64,000 nucleotides of DNA from Francisella persica ATCC VR-331 (GTDB lineage Bacteria > Pseudomonadota > Gammaproteobacteria > Francisellales > Francisellaceae). Made by a program: the position numbers and the translations under genes. The DNA lies in assembly GCF_001653955.1 (NCBI RefSeq), contig NZ_CP013022.1:620001-684000 (forward strand), in the 5' to 3' direction. A model generated the notes under the pieces. The model saw only the letters and a list, made by a program, of their open reading frames with translations, did not search any database and was not told the DNA's origin. Numbering within the stretch: position 1 is the stretch's first letter; each line of letters opens with the position of its first letter. Shown here piece after piece: positions 53,477 through 62,137 of the stretch.

Positions 53477-54997
53477 TTAGGAGCTAAGTTTTACAAAAAT
53501 AATATTATCTTTTTTAGTTATAGAACCTTTTTCTGGAAAGATTAGCAGTGAAGGGCTGATTTGCCTTCCAAGCTCAATTTGTTGTTTAGTTGGTAATTTG
53601 TAGAATAATCCAAGCCATTGCATAAAGTAATATACCCGATGATTTATACTGCTTGTTTGCCACATCTTGTCTGGAAAAACATTACTTAGAAAATCTTCAT
53701 TCGTGTTAAAGTAAAAAGGCTGAGAATAAATATGTTTTATATAAAAACTATTACTGGCTTTTGGGCTAGCGATAAAAACTACTGGAGTGTGATAGAGTTT
53801 ATTACCAAATTTATCATGTAGAATAGAGTATATGTGTTCTAAGTTATACTCATTATATTTTTGTACCATATTTTGACTATATGTTAGTTGACAGATTTGT
53901 TTAAAATTCACAAATAAACATAAACAAGCTATAGTGGTAAATATCTTTTTTTTAGAAGATACTCTAAGGAGTAATAACATAACTATCGCAATACTTAGAG
54001 GTATTGGAAATAGTATTCTTAGTGGTATCGGAGTACCCAAAAATACCACAAAAGCAAATGGTAATGCTAAACACCCTAATAAGGCTAGTACTACAATAAA
54101 AGAAAATTTCCTAAGAAAGTATATAAGTAATAGCCATGCTAATACATATGTGAAATTAAAAGGCGATACTAGCATATTAGCAAAGTAAAGTGCTAGTTGT
54201 TTTATAACTTGGGAAAAGCTATTATTATGCCATCCTCCGTAAACATTAGCTAAATAATGAGATTGACCAATAAATATATAGGTTAATTTAGTTATTAAAA
54301 AATAACTGATAAGCGCAGCTAAAGAGACAAATAAAATTTTTACTAAAATATCTGTAATATCTTTTAAGTTATGTCTTACATTGTTAAGTTGTCCTAGAAT
54401 CAGTAAAAAAATAACTCCCTCAACAAAAAGTATTATAAATGACTGATATATTCCAATAGATAGAAATAAATAAGTTATAGATATTAGGTAGTTTTTAAGT
54501 TTTTCATAGTTATGATTAAATATAAGTGAGAAGTAATATATAGATAGGGTAGCTAATACAAATCCTATACCGATACCAATTGCTTGATTAACAAAATTAA
54601 ACTGAAATATATAAATAGGTGAGATAAGATAAAAACAACAAAAAACCGAAGTTTCGACTATAGAGAATTTTTTCTTAGTAAGAATAACAATCCAAACAAT
54701 TCCAGATATAAATAGTAATGACATACTTATTAGTAAAGTAAAATATGGAATAGCAACTTGTCCTAAAACATAAGTTATGATTGCTAAGATAGGTCTGCCT
54801 AAAAGAAAGTACTGGATATGTAATGGGTATAAATATTCACTATTACCTAATCCATAGGTTGCAAGTTCTGTATCCATACCAATACTCCAAGATAAAATGA
54901 AGTAGGCATAAATAACAATAAACAGAAAAAATAGCACAACGATGCTATAGATAAGCTTATTTGGTAAGTTTCGTAAATCTCTTATTAATTCTTTCAT
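53477..54997 (-). CDS. polytopic membrane protein, GtrII glucosyltransferase-like
   Basis: The 506-residue protein has about ten or eleven membrane spans and a C-terminal periplasmic part of around 130 residues. After the first span comes SWSIGMDTELATYGLG and then YFLLGRPILAIITYV, resembling the Asp- and Arg-containing first loop of GtrII-type glucosyltransferases, which add glucose to O-antigen from an undecaprenyl donor. This family call is tentative. It lies between the two inverted rppH copies and is intact. No gtrA or gtrB flank it. It could modify LPS or another surface glycan (inference). Confidence 0.55.
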   Translation of the reverse strand: MKELIRDLRNLPNKLIYSIVVLFFLFIVIYAYFILSWSIGMDTELATYGLGNSEYLYPLHIQYFLLGRPILAIITYVLGQVAIPYFTLLISMSLLFISGIVWIVILTKKKFSIVETSVFCCFYLISPIYIFQFNFVNQAIGIGIGFVLATLSIYYFSLIFNHNYEKLKNYLISITYLFLSIGIYQSFIILFVEGVIFLLILGQLNNVRHNLKDITDILVKILFVSLAALISYFLITKLTYIFIGQSHYLANVYGGWHNNSFSQVIKQLALYFANMLVSPFNFTYVLAWLLLIYFLRKFSFIVVLALLGCLALPFAFVVFLGTPIPLRILFPIPLSIAIVMLLLLRVSSKKKIFTTIACLCLFVNFKQICQLTYSQNMVQKYNEYNLEHIYSILHDKFGNKLYHTPVVFIASPKASNSFYIKHIYSQPFYFNTNEDFLSNVFPDKMWQTSSINHRVYYFMQWLGLFYKLPTKQQIELGRQISPSLLIFPEKGSITKKDNIIFVKLSS

Positions 54998-55159
54998 TAT
55001 ATTTTTGCTAACTAATTAATTTAAGCTAATAATAGCCGATCATCTTCTCAAAATACAACTTTGAGTTATTTTTTTATTATCTTTTATAAATGCAATATAA
55101 AACCAAGAGGAATTAGTTTAGAATATAATAACTAGGTAGAAGAAATTTTTCTTTTAATA

Positions 55160-55627
55160 ATGATAGATAAAAGTGGATATCGAGCAAATATAGCAATAGT
55201 TTTACTTAATAAGCAAAATAGAGTCTTTTGGGGGCAGAGAAGAAACCGAACATCCTGGCAGTTTCCTCAAGGTGGTGTAGTTGCTGGAGAAACGCCTTTA
55301 CAGGCAATGTATCGTGAGCTATATGAAGAGATTGGATTGCGTCCTCAAGATGTTGAAGTAATCGCCTCAACACGAGATTGGTATAAATATAATATTCCAG
55401 ACTCATTAGTTAGGACTAAAGAACCTGTATGTATTGGTCAAAAACAAAAATGGTTTCTATTAAGGTTAAAAAGCCCTGAAAGTAACATTGATTTAGATGC
55501 TAATGATTCACCTGAATTTGATAATTGGCGTTGGGTAAGTTATTGGTATCCAACCAATCATGTAGTGTATTTCAAACAGGAAGTTTATCGTAAAGCTTTA
55601 ACTTATTTTAAAGGTTACCTAGCGTAG
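55160..55627 (+). CDS. rppH: RNA pyrophosphohydrolase RppH (NudH)
   Basis: RppH removes pyrophosphate from the 5' end of mRNA, opening it to RNase E. It can also hydrolyse dinucleoside polyphosphates. The 155-residue protein has the full Nudix box at residues 38-60 ([17 protein letters not shown], then YEEIGL) and the RppH-specific start IAIVLLNKQNRVFWGQRR. The box is flanked by the segment that is duplicated at 53,167-53,324. The downstream part (KQKWFLLRL and FDNWRWVSYWYP) is intact, so this is the functional copy. In several pathogens NudH affects invasion; that role is not tested here. Confidence 0.95.
   Translation: MIDKSGYRANIAIVLLNKQNRVFWGQRRNRTSWQFPQGGVVAGETPLQAMYRELYEEIGLRPQDVEVIASTRDWYKYNIPDSLVRTKEPVCIGQKQKWFLLRLKSPESNIDLDANDSPEFDNWRWVSYWYPTNHVVYFKQEVYRKALTYFKGYLA
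55221..55378 (+). repeat. source copy of the 158-bp rppH repeat
   Basis: This is the internal part of intact rppH that recurs inverted at 53,167-53,324. The two copies enclose the GtrII-like gene and the first 20 codons of rppH. Confidence 0.93.
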
Positions 55628-56210
55628 AGAGTGGTAAACTTTATCTACTATCAACAAATGCCTTAGACCATTACGTCAATATTCTTAATAATAACCCTAC
55701 TCACTGCAACTAAACAGCTAATTAGTATGCTATTATATGATCAGATGGTAATAAGCCTTTTAAAAGGAAAAAAAGTGAAAGACATAGTGATATCAAACAG
55801 CAGCATTTCTGGTTTATATCTAACAAGTAATTTAATAGTCATTATCAATGATAACGACATTGCACATAACTTTTTGTGACGGTTTTTTTGTCATATATTT
55901 GTAGATATAAATTACTGTGACTATAGCTGTAATAACAGTCCAGATTTTAGGAGAAAAAATCTTAGAAGTCAAAGCTGCACTGTAATAGTTCCAGTGACAA
56001 AGAAATCACTGGCATTGTGCTAGTGTTGTAACTTTTATATCCAACAAATTATAGCTATAGCTTAGGATTACAATTATAAGCGTTAAAATCCATGTAAAAC
56101 TGTCTTTTTTGCGAGTTTACAATCAAAGCAATTAATATTTAAATTTGTTCAAAATCACCAGATTAGTTGATAAAATGTAGTATTATTATAACTAAATTCC
56201 AAAAACTAAA
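55628..56210 (-). pseudogene. gap of 583 bp with a probable decayed membrane gene
   Basis: No intact gene is present. On the minus strand between about 55,860 and 56,130, pieces in two frames look membrane-like: SFTWILTLIIVILSYSYNLL, FFVTGTITVQL, and KIFSPKIWTVITAIVTVIYI with a basic end (KYMTKKPSQK). They suggest a small integral membrane protein lost to frame changes, but the family is not recognised. The rest (55,628-55,860) shows nothing. Confidence 0.3.
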
Positions 56211-56735
56211 ATGTTTAATCAAGGCTGGTATAAAAAAGCTAAATATATTAAGAGTCAGAACTTTAATCAACGGGCTAATAAAAATGATATTAGCCTGGTT
56301 GTGATACATTGCATAAGTCTACCTGAAGGACAATACGATAATTGCAATGTTGAGAAATTATTTACCAATCAATTAGATTGTAGTTTGCACCCCAGTTTTA
56401 CAAGCCTTAAAGGTGTTAAGGTTTCTGCTCATTTCTATATAAAACGCGATGGTGAAATTGTGCAGTTCGTTTCAGTTAATGATAGAGCATGGCATGCAGG
56501 GATAAGCGAATTTCAAGGTAGACAAGGATGTAATGACTTTTCCGTAGGAATTGAGCTACAGGGTACTGATAAAACAGTTTATACTGAGCAACAATATCTT
56601 AGTTTGAATAGACTGCTAAAAGATCTTAAAAAGGCATATCCAGGATTAGTAAATATTACTGGTCATCAAGATATCGCGCCACAGAGGAAAACTGATCCAG
56701 GTAAGTGTTTTGAGTGGACTAAGGTTATGTGGTAA
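56211..56735 (+). CDS. ampD: 1,6-anhydro-N-acetylmuramyl-L-alanine amidase AmpD
   Basis: AmpD cleaves the peptide from anhydro-muropeptides in the cytoplasm during cell-wall recycling. The 174-residue amidase_2 protein has the zinc ligands H33 (VVIHCIS), H152 (GHQDIA) and D162 (KTDPGKCF), and the middle segment SAHFYIKRDGEIVQFV. There is no signal peptide, consistent with AmpD rather than a periplasmic AmiD. No ampC or ampR is near, so it is probably for recycling alone. The 3' end converges with parE. Confidence 0.93.
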   Translation: MFNQGWYKKAKYIKSQNFNQRANKNDISLVVIHCISLPEGQYDNCNVEKLFTNQLDCSLHPSFTSLKGVKVSAHFYIKRDGEIVQFVSVNDRAWHAGISEFQGRQGCNDFSVGIELQGTDKTVYTEQQYLSLNRLLKDLKKAYPGLVNITGHQDIAPQRKTDPGKCFEWTKVMW

Positions 56736-56795
56736 GAATTCTAGTATGAATTGATAATAAATTACTATGATTTAAAAGTAAGTAAAAAGAGCTTA

Positions 56796-58685
56796 TTATT
56801 CGACTTCTGCTCTATCACCATAGTTCTCAAGCCAATCACGGCGATCTTTCGCTCTTTTTTTAGCTAAAAGCATATCTAAAATTTCAGCATCATCATATAC
56901 ATCAGATATAGTAAGTTGTAAAAGTCTCCTTGATGATACATCCATTGCTGATTCACGCAGTTGTGTAGGGTTCATCTCACCAAGACCTTTAAAACGCATG
57001 ATATTTATCTTGCCTGTTAGTTTGGAATTTTGAGCTAAGATAGTTTCTTTTTCATTTTCATCAAGAGCATAGAAAGTGCTTTTGCCAATATCAATTCTAA
57101 ACAAAGGAGGTTGAGCTATATAAATATGACCATGCTCAATAAGTTTTCTAAAATGTTTTAAGAACATTGCACACAGTAGTGTTGCGATATGTAATCCATC
57201 AGAGTCGGCATCTGCAAGGATACATATTTTATTATATCTTAGACCGGAAATGTTATCACTATTAGGATCAACACCAATTGCTGTAGCGATGTTATGGATT
57301 TCTTGAGAGTTCATGATAGTATCAGCATCTAGTTCCCAACTATTAAGAATCTTACCCTTAAGAGGTAATACGGCCTGAAAGTTTTTATCACGAGCTTGCT
57401 TTGCTGAGCCTCCAGCTGAATCTCCCTCAACAATAAAAAGTTCAGTTGAATTAATATCAGAGCTAATACAGTCGGTAAGCTTACCTGGTAAACGAATAGA
57501 AGTATTCATTATGCGTTTACGCGTAGTTTTTTTGTCTGTGTTAATTCTCTTTTGTGCAACTTTACTAATATTTTCAACAATTTGACGCGCCTCATCAAGA
57601 TTCTGGTTTAGCCATATAGTCAGTAAATCTCTCACAGCAGTAGCGACAAAAGTAGTAACATCTTTATTAGAAAGTTTCTCTTTGGTTTGACCAGCAAATT
57701 GAGGATTTGTAATTTTTACAGATATTACATAGTTTAGCTGAGCAAAAGAGTCATTGGCAGTAATTTTGATATTTTTTACGCTAAGCGAGTTTTTCTCAAT
57801 ATATGCCTTAATTGCATCGTAAACACCATTTTTAAGACCAGTAACATGTGTACCATCTTGAGGTGTCGGAATTAGGTTTACATAGCTATTTTTGATACTT
57901 TCAGTATGATCTTCACACCAGCAAAATACCGCATCTAAATAAGAGTAACCATTTGAAAAGTTATCAATTATAAATGGTTCAGCTGGGAGTGTTTCTCCAG
58001 CTAATTTATGATCAAGATAGCCTTTAAGTCCAGCTTCAAAATGCCATGTAAGCTTCTCTTTTTTTACTTCATTTGAATATTTTATTGTAAGAGCTTTGCA
58101 AAGTATCGCTTTTGCTTCAAGCAGATTCTCAAGGGTTTTAAAATTGACTTTGATATCATCAAAGTATTTTTTGTTTGGCCAAAACCTAATTTTTGTACCA
58201 GTATTTTTCTTACCAACATTATCAATAATTTCTAAATCTTTGGTTTTAAAACCATCCTCAAAGACTATATGATAAACATTGCCATCTCTTTTAATCTCTG
58301 CTTCAAGTTTAGTTGATAAAGCATTAACAATCGATACTCCAACCCCATGAAGACCACCAGAATGAGTATAGTTTTTGTTACTAAATTTACCACCAGAATG
58401 AAGCTTAGTCATAATAAGTTCAATACCAGATATTTTATGCTCAGGATGAATATCTACAGGCATGCCACGGCCATCATCTGCTACTTCGATACTGTTATCA
58501 TCGTATAAAGTGATACTTATTTTGCTAGCAAATCCAGCAAGAACTTCATCAACGCTATTATCAATAATTTCTTGGATTAGATGATTTGGATTTTCTATAT
58601 TAGTATACATTCCTGGCCTTTTCTTGACAGGGTCTAAACCAGTAAGAACTTCAATAGATTTGGCATTATAGCTTTGTATTGACAA
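56796..58685 (-). CDS. parE: DNA topoisomerase IV subunit B
   Basis: ParE is the ATPase subunit that, with ParC, unlinks daughter chromosomes. At 629 residues it is ParE-sized and shorter than GyrB. The GHKL ATPase motifs are IIDNSVDEVLAG, DDGRGMPVD and LHGVGVSIVNAL. The TOPRIM domain has EGDSAGGSAKQARD and DADSDGLHI, the sites where quinolone and novobiocin resistance mutations fall in other species; I see no unusual change. No parC gene is adjacent. The promoter was not identified with confidence. Confidence 0.93.
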   Translation of the reverse strand: MSIQSYNAKSIEVLTGLDPVKKRPGMYTNIENPNHLIQEIIDNSVDEVLAGFASKISITLYDDNSIEVADDGRGMPVDIHPEHKISGIELIMTKLHSGGKFSNKNYTHSGGLHGVGVSIVNALSTKLEAEIKRDGNVYHIVFEDGFKTKDLEIIDNVGKKNTGTKIRFWPNKKYFDDIKVNFKTLENLLEAKAILCKALTIKYSNEVKKEKLTWHFEAGLKGYLDHKLAGETLPAEPFIIDNFSNGYSYLDAVFCWCEDHTESIKNSYVNLIPTPQDGTHVTGLKNGVYDAIKAYIEKNSLSVKNIKITANDSFAQLNYVISVKITNPQFAGQTKEKLSNKDVTTFVATAVRDLLTIWLNQNLDEARQIVENISKVAQKRINTDKKTTRKRIMNTSIRLPGKLTDCISSDINSTELFIVEGDSAGGSAKQARDKNFQAVLPLKGKILNSWELDADTIMNSQEIHNIATAIGVDPNSDNISGLRYNKICILADADSDGLHIATLLCAMFLKHFRKLIEHGHIYIAQPPLFRIDIGKSTFYALDENEKETILAQNSKLTGKINIMRFKGLGEMNPTQLRESAMDVSSRRLLQLTISDVYDDAEILDMLLAKKRAKDRRDWLENYGDRAEVE

Positions 58686-58771
58686 TTTTTAGATAGAGTG
58701 AAATTATATTATTTAATCTAGATTTTATCATATAATCATTTTAATTCTAAGCTTAACTAAGAATTAAAGCT

Positions 58772-59953
58772 TTATTTCTTGAGGAAGTAGCAACTATAAG
58801 GTAAAAATATCGTTAGACCAATAAGCGGTAAGATCACAAATGCAAAAGATAGCGTAAACTCACTACCTAGGCTGATCTGACTCATAATTGCTGTTGTTAT
58901 TGAGGCTATGCCCATTTGCATAAAGCCCATTACAGATGAGGCAGCACCTGATGTGGTAGTGAAGTTTTCTAGTGCAATAGGTGTTAGTAAAGGCGTACTA
59001 AATGATATACCTATAAATGTCAGTGATAATATTGCAGTTAATGCTATCGATAATTCTAAGCCTGTGAGTTTTTTGAATGCGTAGATACATAGTATTCCTG
59101 AAATTAAAGTGCAAAACATACCGAAATTTGCAAGATGTTTGTATGCAATTAGATGGCTTAGTTTTGAGCAAACAAGAGATCCTAGTACAACGGCTGTAAC
59201 CATTATCGTTAGTAAGTATAAAAAGTTAGATTTATCAAGTTTGAGAATATTGACAAATATATCTGGAGCTGTGATTAAACATGCGTATATCACACTGATA
59301 TTTATTCCTAAAACAAAAGTGGCAAAGAAAAACTGATGATCTTTAAAAAGTAAAAAGTAGTTTTTTAAAAAGGACTTAAAAGTTAAAGCTTCAAAGTTTC
59401 TTTCTCTGATTGTTTCTGGAAAAAATATTGCTACTTTGATGAATAATAGACTAGCTGCAACTAACAATATCCAAAAAATCGATTTAGGACTAAGAAATAC
59501 TCCAAGTACTGCGCCAAATGCTGGGGCTAGAGCAAAAGCTATATTCATAATAGCAAATACTGCACCTTGCTCTTTAACTTTGAAAGCATCTTTGACGGCA
59601 ACTGTAGCAATAATACCACCAGCTGCAGCACCAAAGCCTTGTATAATTCTGGCATATATCAAAGTATTGATATGGTTATTTAATATACATATTATTGAAC
59701 TAATTATGACTAAGCACAATCCTACTAACATTACAGGTTTGCGACCAAACCTATCAGAAAATGGTCCATATAATAGCTGACTAATCGAGTAGCCAAGTAA
59801 ATATGAGGTAATAGTAAGTTGTACATGGGGATAGTCGGTACCTAAAATTGTTTTTAGCTCAGGTAAGGCTGGAGCATAAATAGTATCACCAAATGGTCCT
59901 AGAGATACCATGAGGATTAAGATAAATATTGATGGTCTGATGCCTTTATACAT
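58772..59953 (-). CDS. MFS drug exporter, Bcr/CflA family
   Basis: This 12-span carrier has 393 residues. Its loop 2-3 motif, LYGPFSDRFGRKPVMLVG, and motif C-like QGFGAAAGGIIATVAVKDAF place it among Bcr/CflA proton-driven exporters of bicyclomycin, chloramphenicol or sulfonamide type. The real substrate is not known. The start ATG overlaps the bamB stop (taATG on the minus strand), so it is read from the yfgM-bamB transcript. With the RND pair at the left end of the window dead, it may be one of few efflux pumps remaining in this region. Confidence 0.88.
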   Translation of the reverse strand: MYKGIRPSIFILILMVSLGPFGDTIYAPALPELKTILGTDYPHVQLTITSYLLGYSISQLLYGPFSDRFGRKPVMLVGLCLVIISSIICILNNHINTLIYARIIQGFGAAAGGIIATVAVKDAFKVKEQGAVFAIMNIAFALAPAFGAVLGVFLSPKSIFWILLVAASLLFIKVAIFFPETIRERNFEALTFKSFLKNYFLLFKDHQFFFATFVLGINISVIYACLITAPDIFVNILKLDKSNFLYLLTIMVTAVVLGSLVCSKLSHLIAYKHLANFGMFCTLISGILCIYAFKKLTGLELSIALTAILSLTFIGISFSTPLLTPIALENFTTTSGAASSVMGFMQMGIASITTAIMSQISLGSEFTLSFAFVILPLIGLTIFLPYSCYFLKK

Positions 59954-61323
59954 TAGCTAGGTTTACCTTTACTAAAATCACCAATTATTATAGTAGCATG
60001 GATGCCTTTTGGTTTAGTTTCTGTTGTTTGTGTGGTTTTAGCTACTACAGTACTTGTTGCTTTAGCATGTTTGTCTTGCTCAAGCGGGTAAATTTGCGCA
60101 ATACTCTTACCTTTGTCAACATGATAATCACTTAGTATACTATCATAGATAACTTTACCGCTATAAGCATCAATTAAGTATATAGTTCCATTATCAGCTT
60201 CAATAACAATTCCTTTTTCGGTTGGGACTAACTGTCCGGAAATACCATAATCAAAAATATCACTTTTAGGAGTTAACTTATATCTGCCAAGATACTCACC
60301 ATTTAATGAGTTAAAAAAATGTAGATAACCTTGGTAGTCAGCAACAACTATTAAGCCTTTATAATAAACTGGTGCAGTTATTTTACGCCATTTTAGAATA
60401 TCTTGAGTCCAGACAGTATCACCAGTTTGTATATCATAAGCTTTTAGCTCACTATTATCTTGAGTGGTAAAAATAACCCCATTGTTAATTGCCATATTAT
60501 TGATAATAGAGGCTTTTTTAGCCCAAAGCATTTTACCATTATCTTTATCTAAAGCAACTATAGCTCCTTGGTAAGCAGCAAAAATAAGATAGTGATCATA
60601 TAACATTGGGTTAGAGGTGATGTCTACCATTTTATCAGTAGGTGATGAGCCGTGAGAAATCGCTATCGGTATATTGATGGTTCTATCACCACTTTTTATA
60701 GTAAAGCCTAAAACTGCACCAAAAGCATTACCAACCATTACGGTATTATTAAGAACTATAGGTGATGAGTTACTAGGTAATGTAATTTCAGGAATATTAT
60801 TTGAAACACTCCATTCTTTAGAACCATTTCTTGCATCAAATGCTGAAACTGAGCCATCATGAGTTTGTAAATAAATTGAATTATCATAAATTGTTGGCTG
60901 GGAAAAAATACTGCTTGGAGCGTCTGTACGCCATAGAGTTTGGCCATCTTTACCATCTATAGCAGTCAATGTTCCTTTTATAGAGCCAAAAATAACAGCA
61001 TTTGCTATAGTATTTGGTTGTGCTGATAGATTTGTACCAGTATCATTTTTCCAGATTATTTTGCCATTAGTAATTGCTAAACCATATGCCATACCATTTT
61101 GGTTAGGGACAAATATAGCATCATTTGCATAAGAAGGAGCAACATTGTAATTTGCTAACCCAGCATTACCATTTCCTGTTTTTCTCTTCCATATAACTTT
61201 TACATAAGTTTCTCTAGGAGGTTTCTTAGCTAATGGCGTAGGAGGTGGGACATTACTCTTAGAACAACTAGCTGCTAATACAGATAACAGTAAAGGAGCC
61301 ATAATAAATAATAGTTTTTTCAT
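59953..61323 (-). CDS. bamB: outer-membrane assembly lipoprotein BamB
   Basis: BamB is the beta-propeller lipoprotein of the BAM complex, which folds outer-membrane proteins. The 456-residue precursor begins with a lipoprotein signal ending in LAASC, so C20 is lipidated. Repeated PQQ-type blades follow, such as GKIIWKNDTGTNLSAQP, DGQTLWRTDAP, NGKMLWAKKAS and TGDTVWTQDI. A Thr/Lys-rich C-terminal tail of some 30 residues is unusual compared with the E. coli protein. It lies 2 bp after yfgM, the common yfgM-bamB order, and is coupled to the next exporter gene. Confidence 0.93.
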   Translation of the reverse strand: MKKLLFIMAPLLLSVLAASCSKSNVPPPTPLAKKPPRETYVKVIWKRKTGNGNAGLANYNVAPSYANDAIFVPNQNGMAYGLAITNGKIIWKNDTGTNLSAQPNTIANAVIFGSIKGTLTAIDGKDGQTLWRTDAPSSIFSQPTIYDNSIYLQTHDGSVSAFDARNGSKEWSVSNNIPEITLPSNSSPIVLNNTVMVGNAFGAVLGFTIKSGDRTINIPIAISHGSSPTDKMVDITSNPMLYDHYLIFAAYQGAIVALDKDNGKMLWAKKASIINNMAINNGVIFTTQDNSELKAYDIQTGDTVWTQDILKWRKITAPVYYKGLIVVADYQGYLHFFNSLNGEYLGRYKLTPKSDIFDYGISGQLVPTEKGIVIEADNGTIYLIDAYSGKVIYDSILSDYHVDKGKSIAQIYPLEQDKHAKATSTVVAKTTQTTETKPKGIHATIIIGDFSKGKPS

Positions 61324-61325
61324 GA

Positions 61326-61961
61326 CTAGTTAGTATTGTTTATAAGTTGACTAATGATCTGTTTAAATTGACCAGAGCTATTAGTATCTTGTAAAGCTTT
61401 TTGCCAAGCTTCAATGGCTTTTGTTTTATCTTTTTTCTCGCTATATGCTTGTCCTAATAACATCAAAGGATAGGCATTATTAAAAGATTTGATATTTTGA
61501 AGCGTTTTAATAGCTTGATCAGGTTGATTTGTTAATATGTACAGTCGAGCAAGCCTTACTTTGCTAATATCTATAAGGCTATCTTTAGGGTTATTTTCTA
61601 TACTTTGTTGTAGTACTACTATAGCTTTTATTAGATTAGTAACATTTACATTGAAGTTTTTTGTATCTAGTTTCGTTGTTGTAGTATATAGGTCAGCTAG
61701 TTGCCAACTTGCGAATATACCAAAGCTAGTATTTGGATAGTTGTTAATTACTTGCTCAAATTTATAGATTTTTGTCTCAAAAGGTGATTTTGGATTTTCA
61801 TTAGTTATTAGTGCCTTTTGATACATTGTTGCTGCTTCGAGCATTTTTTTATCATTGCTAGAGTTGTAAAACTGTAAAATTATCGCGCAAATTATTGCAA
61901 CTATGATTATTCCAGCTACCATATACAAAGCTTGAGTTTGTTTCTTTGATAAGTTTTTCAT
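61326..61961 (-). CDS. yfgM: YfgM-like membrane-anchored TPR protein
   Basis: This is a periplasmic chaperone-like protein anchored in the inner membrane, associated with SecYEG and PpiD in E. coli. I take the ATG at 61,961 (MKNLSKKQ, 211 residues); an upstream start at 62,009 would add an unlikely 16 residues. One membrane span occupies about residues 11-30, followed by TPR-like helices (SFGIFASWQLADLYTTTTK, KVRLARLYILTNQPDQAI, and AYSEKKDKTKAIEAWQKAL). The placement immediately before bamB supports the assignment and suggests a joint role in secretion and outer-membrane protein handling. Confidence 0.85.
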   Translation of the reverse strand: MKNLSKKQTQALYMVAGIIIVAIICAIILQFYNSSNDKKMLEAATMYQKALITNENPKSPFETKIYKFEQVINNYPNTSFGIFASWQLADLYTTTTKLDTKNFNVNVTNLIKAIVVLQQSIENNPKDSLIDISKVRLARLYILTNQPDQAIKTLQNIKSFNNAYPLMLLGQAYSEKKDKTKAIEAWQKALQDTNSSGQFKQIISQLINNTN

Positions 61962-62077
61962 ATTCGTAAAGTCTACAAAATTATTGAGTTTACAGTAAAC
62001 ATATAACATCTTAACATAAAATTTATCAACGTTGTAAGTTTATTAATCAGATTAGAATGTAATGTCTTAATCTTTTG

Positions 62078-62086
62078 TGTTAAAAT
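62078..62086 (+). promoter_or_regulatory. hemA: extended -10 promoter candidate for hemA
   Basis: tgtTAAAAT fits an extended -10 and lies about 51 bp before the hemA ATG in the region divergent from yfgM. No clear -35 is present. Confidence 0.35.
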
Positions 62087-62137
62087 ATGTTTTTGTTTTT
62101 TTTAGGTTATTTTATTAGATTTAAATAATATTTGAAT

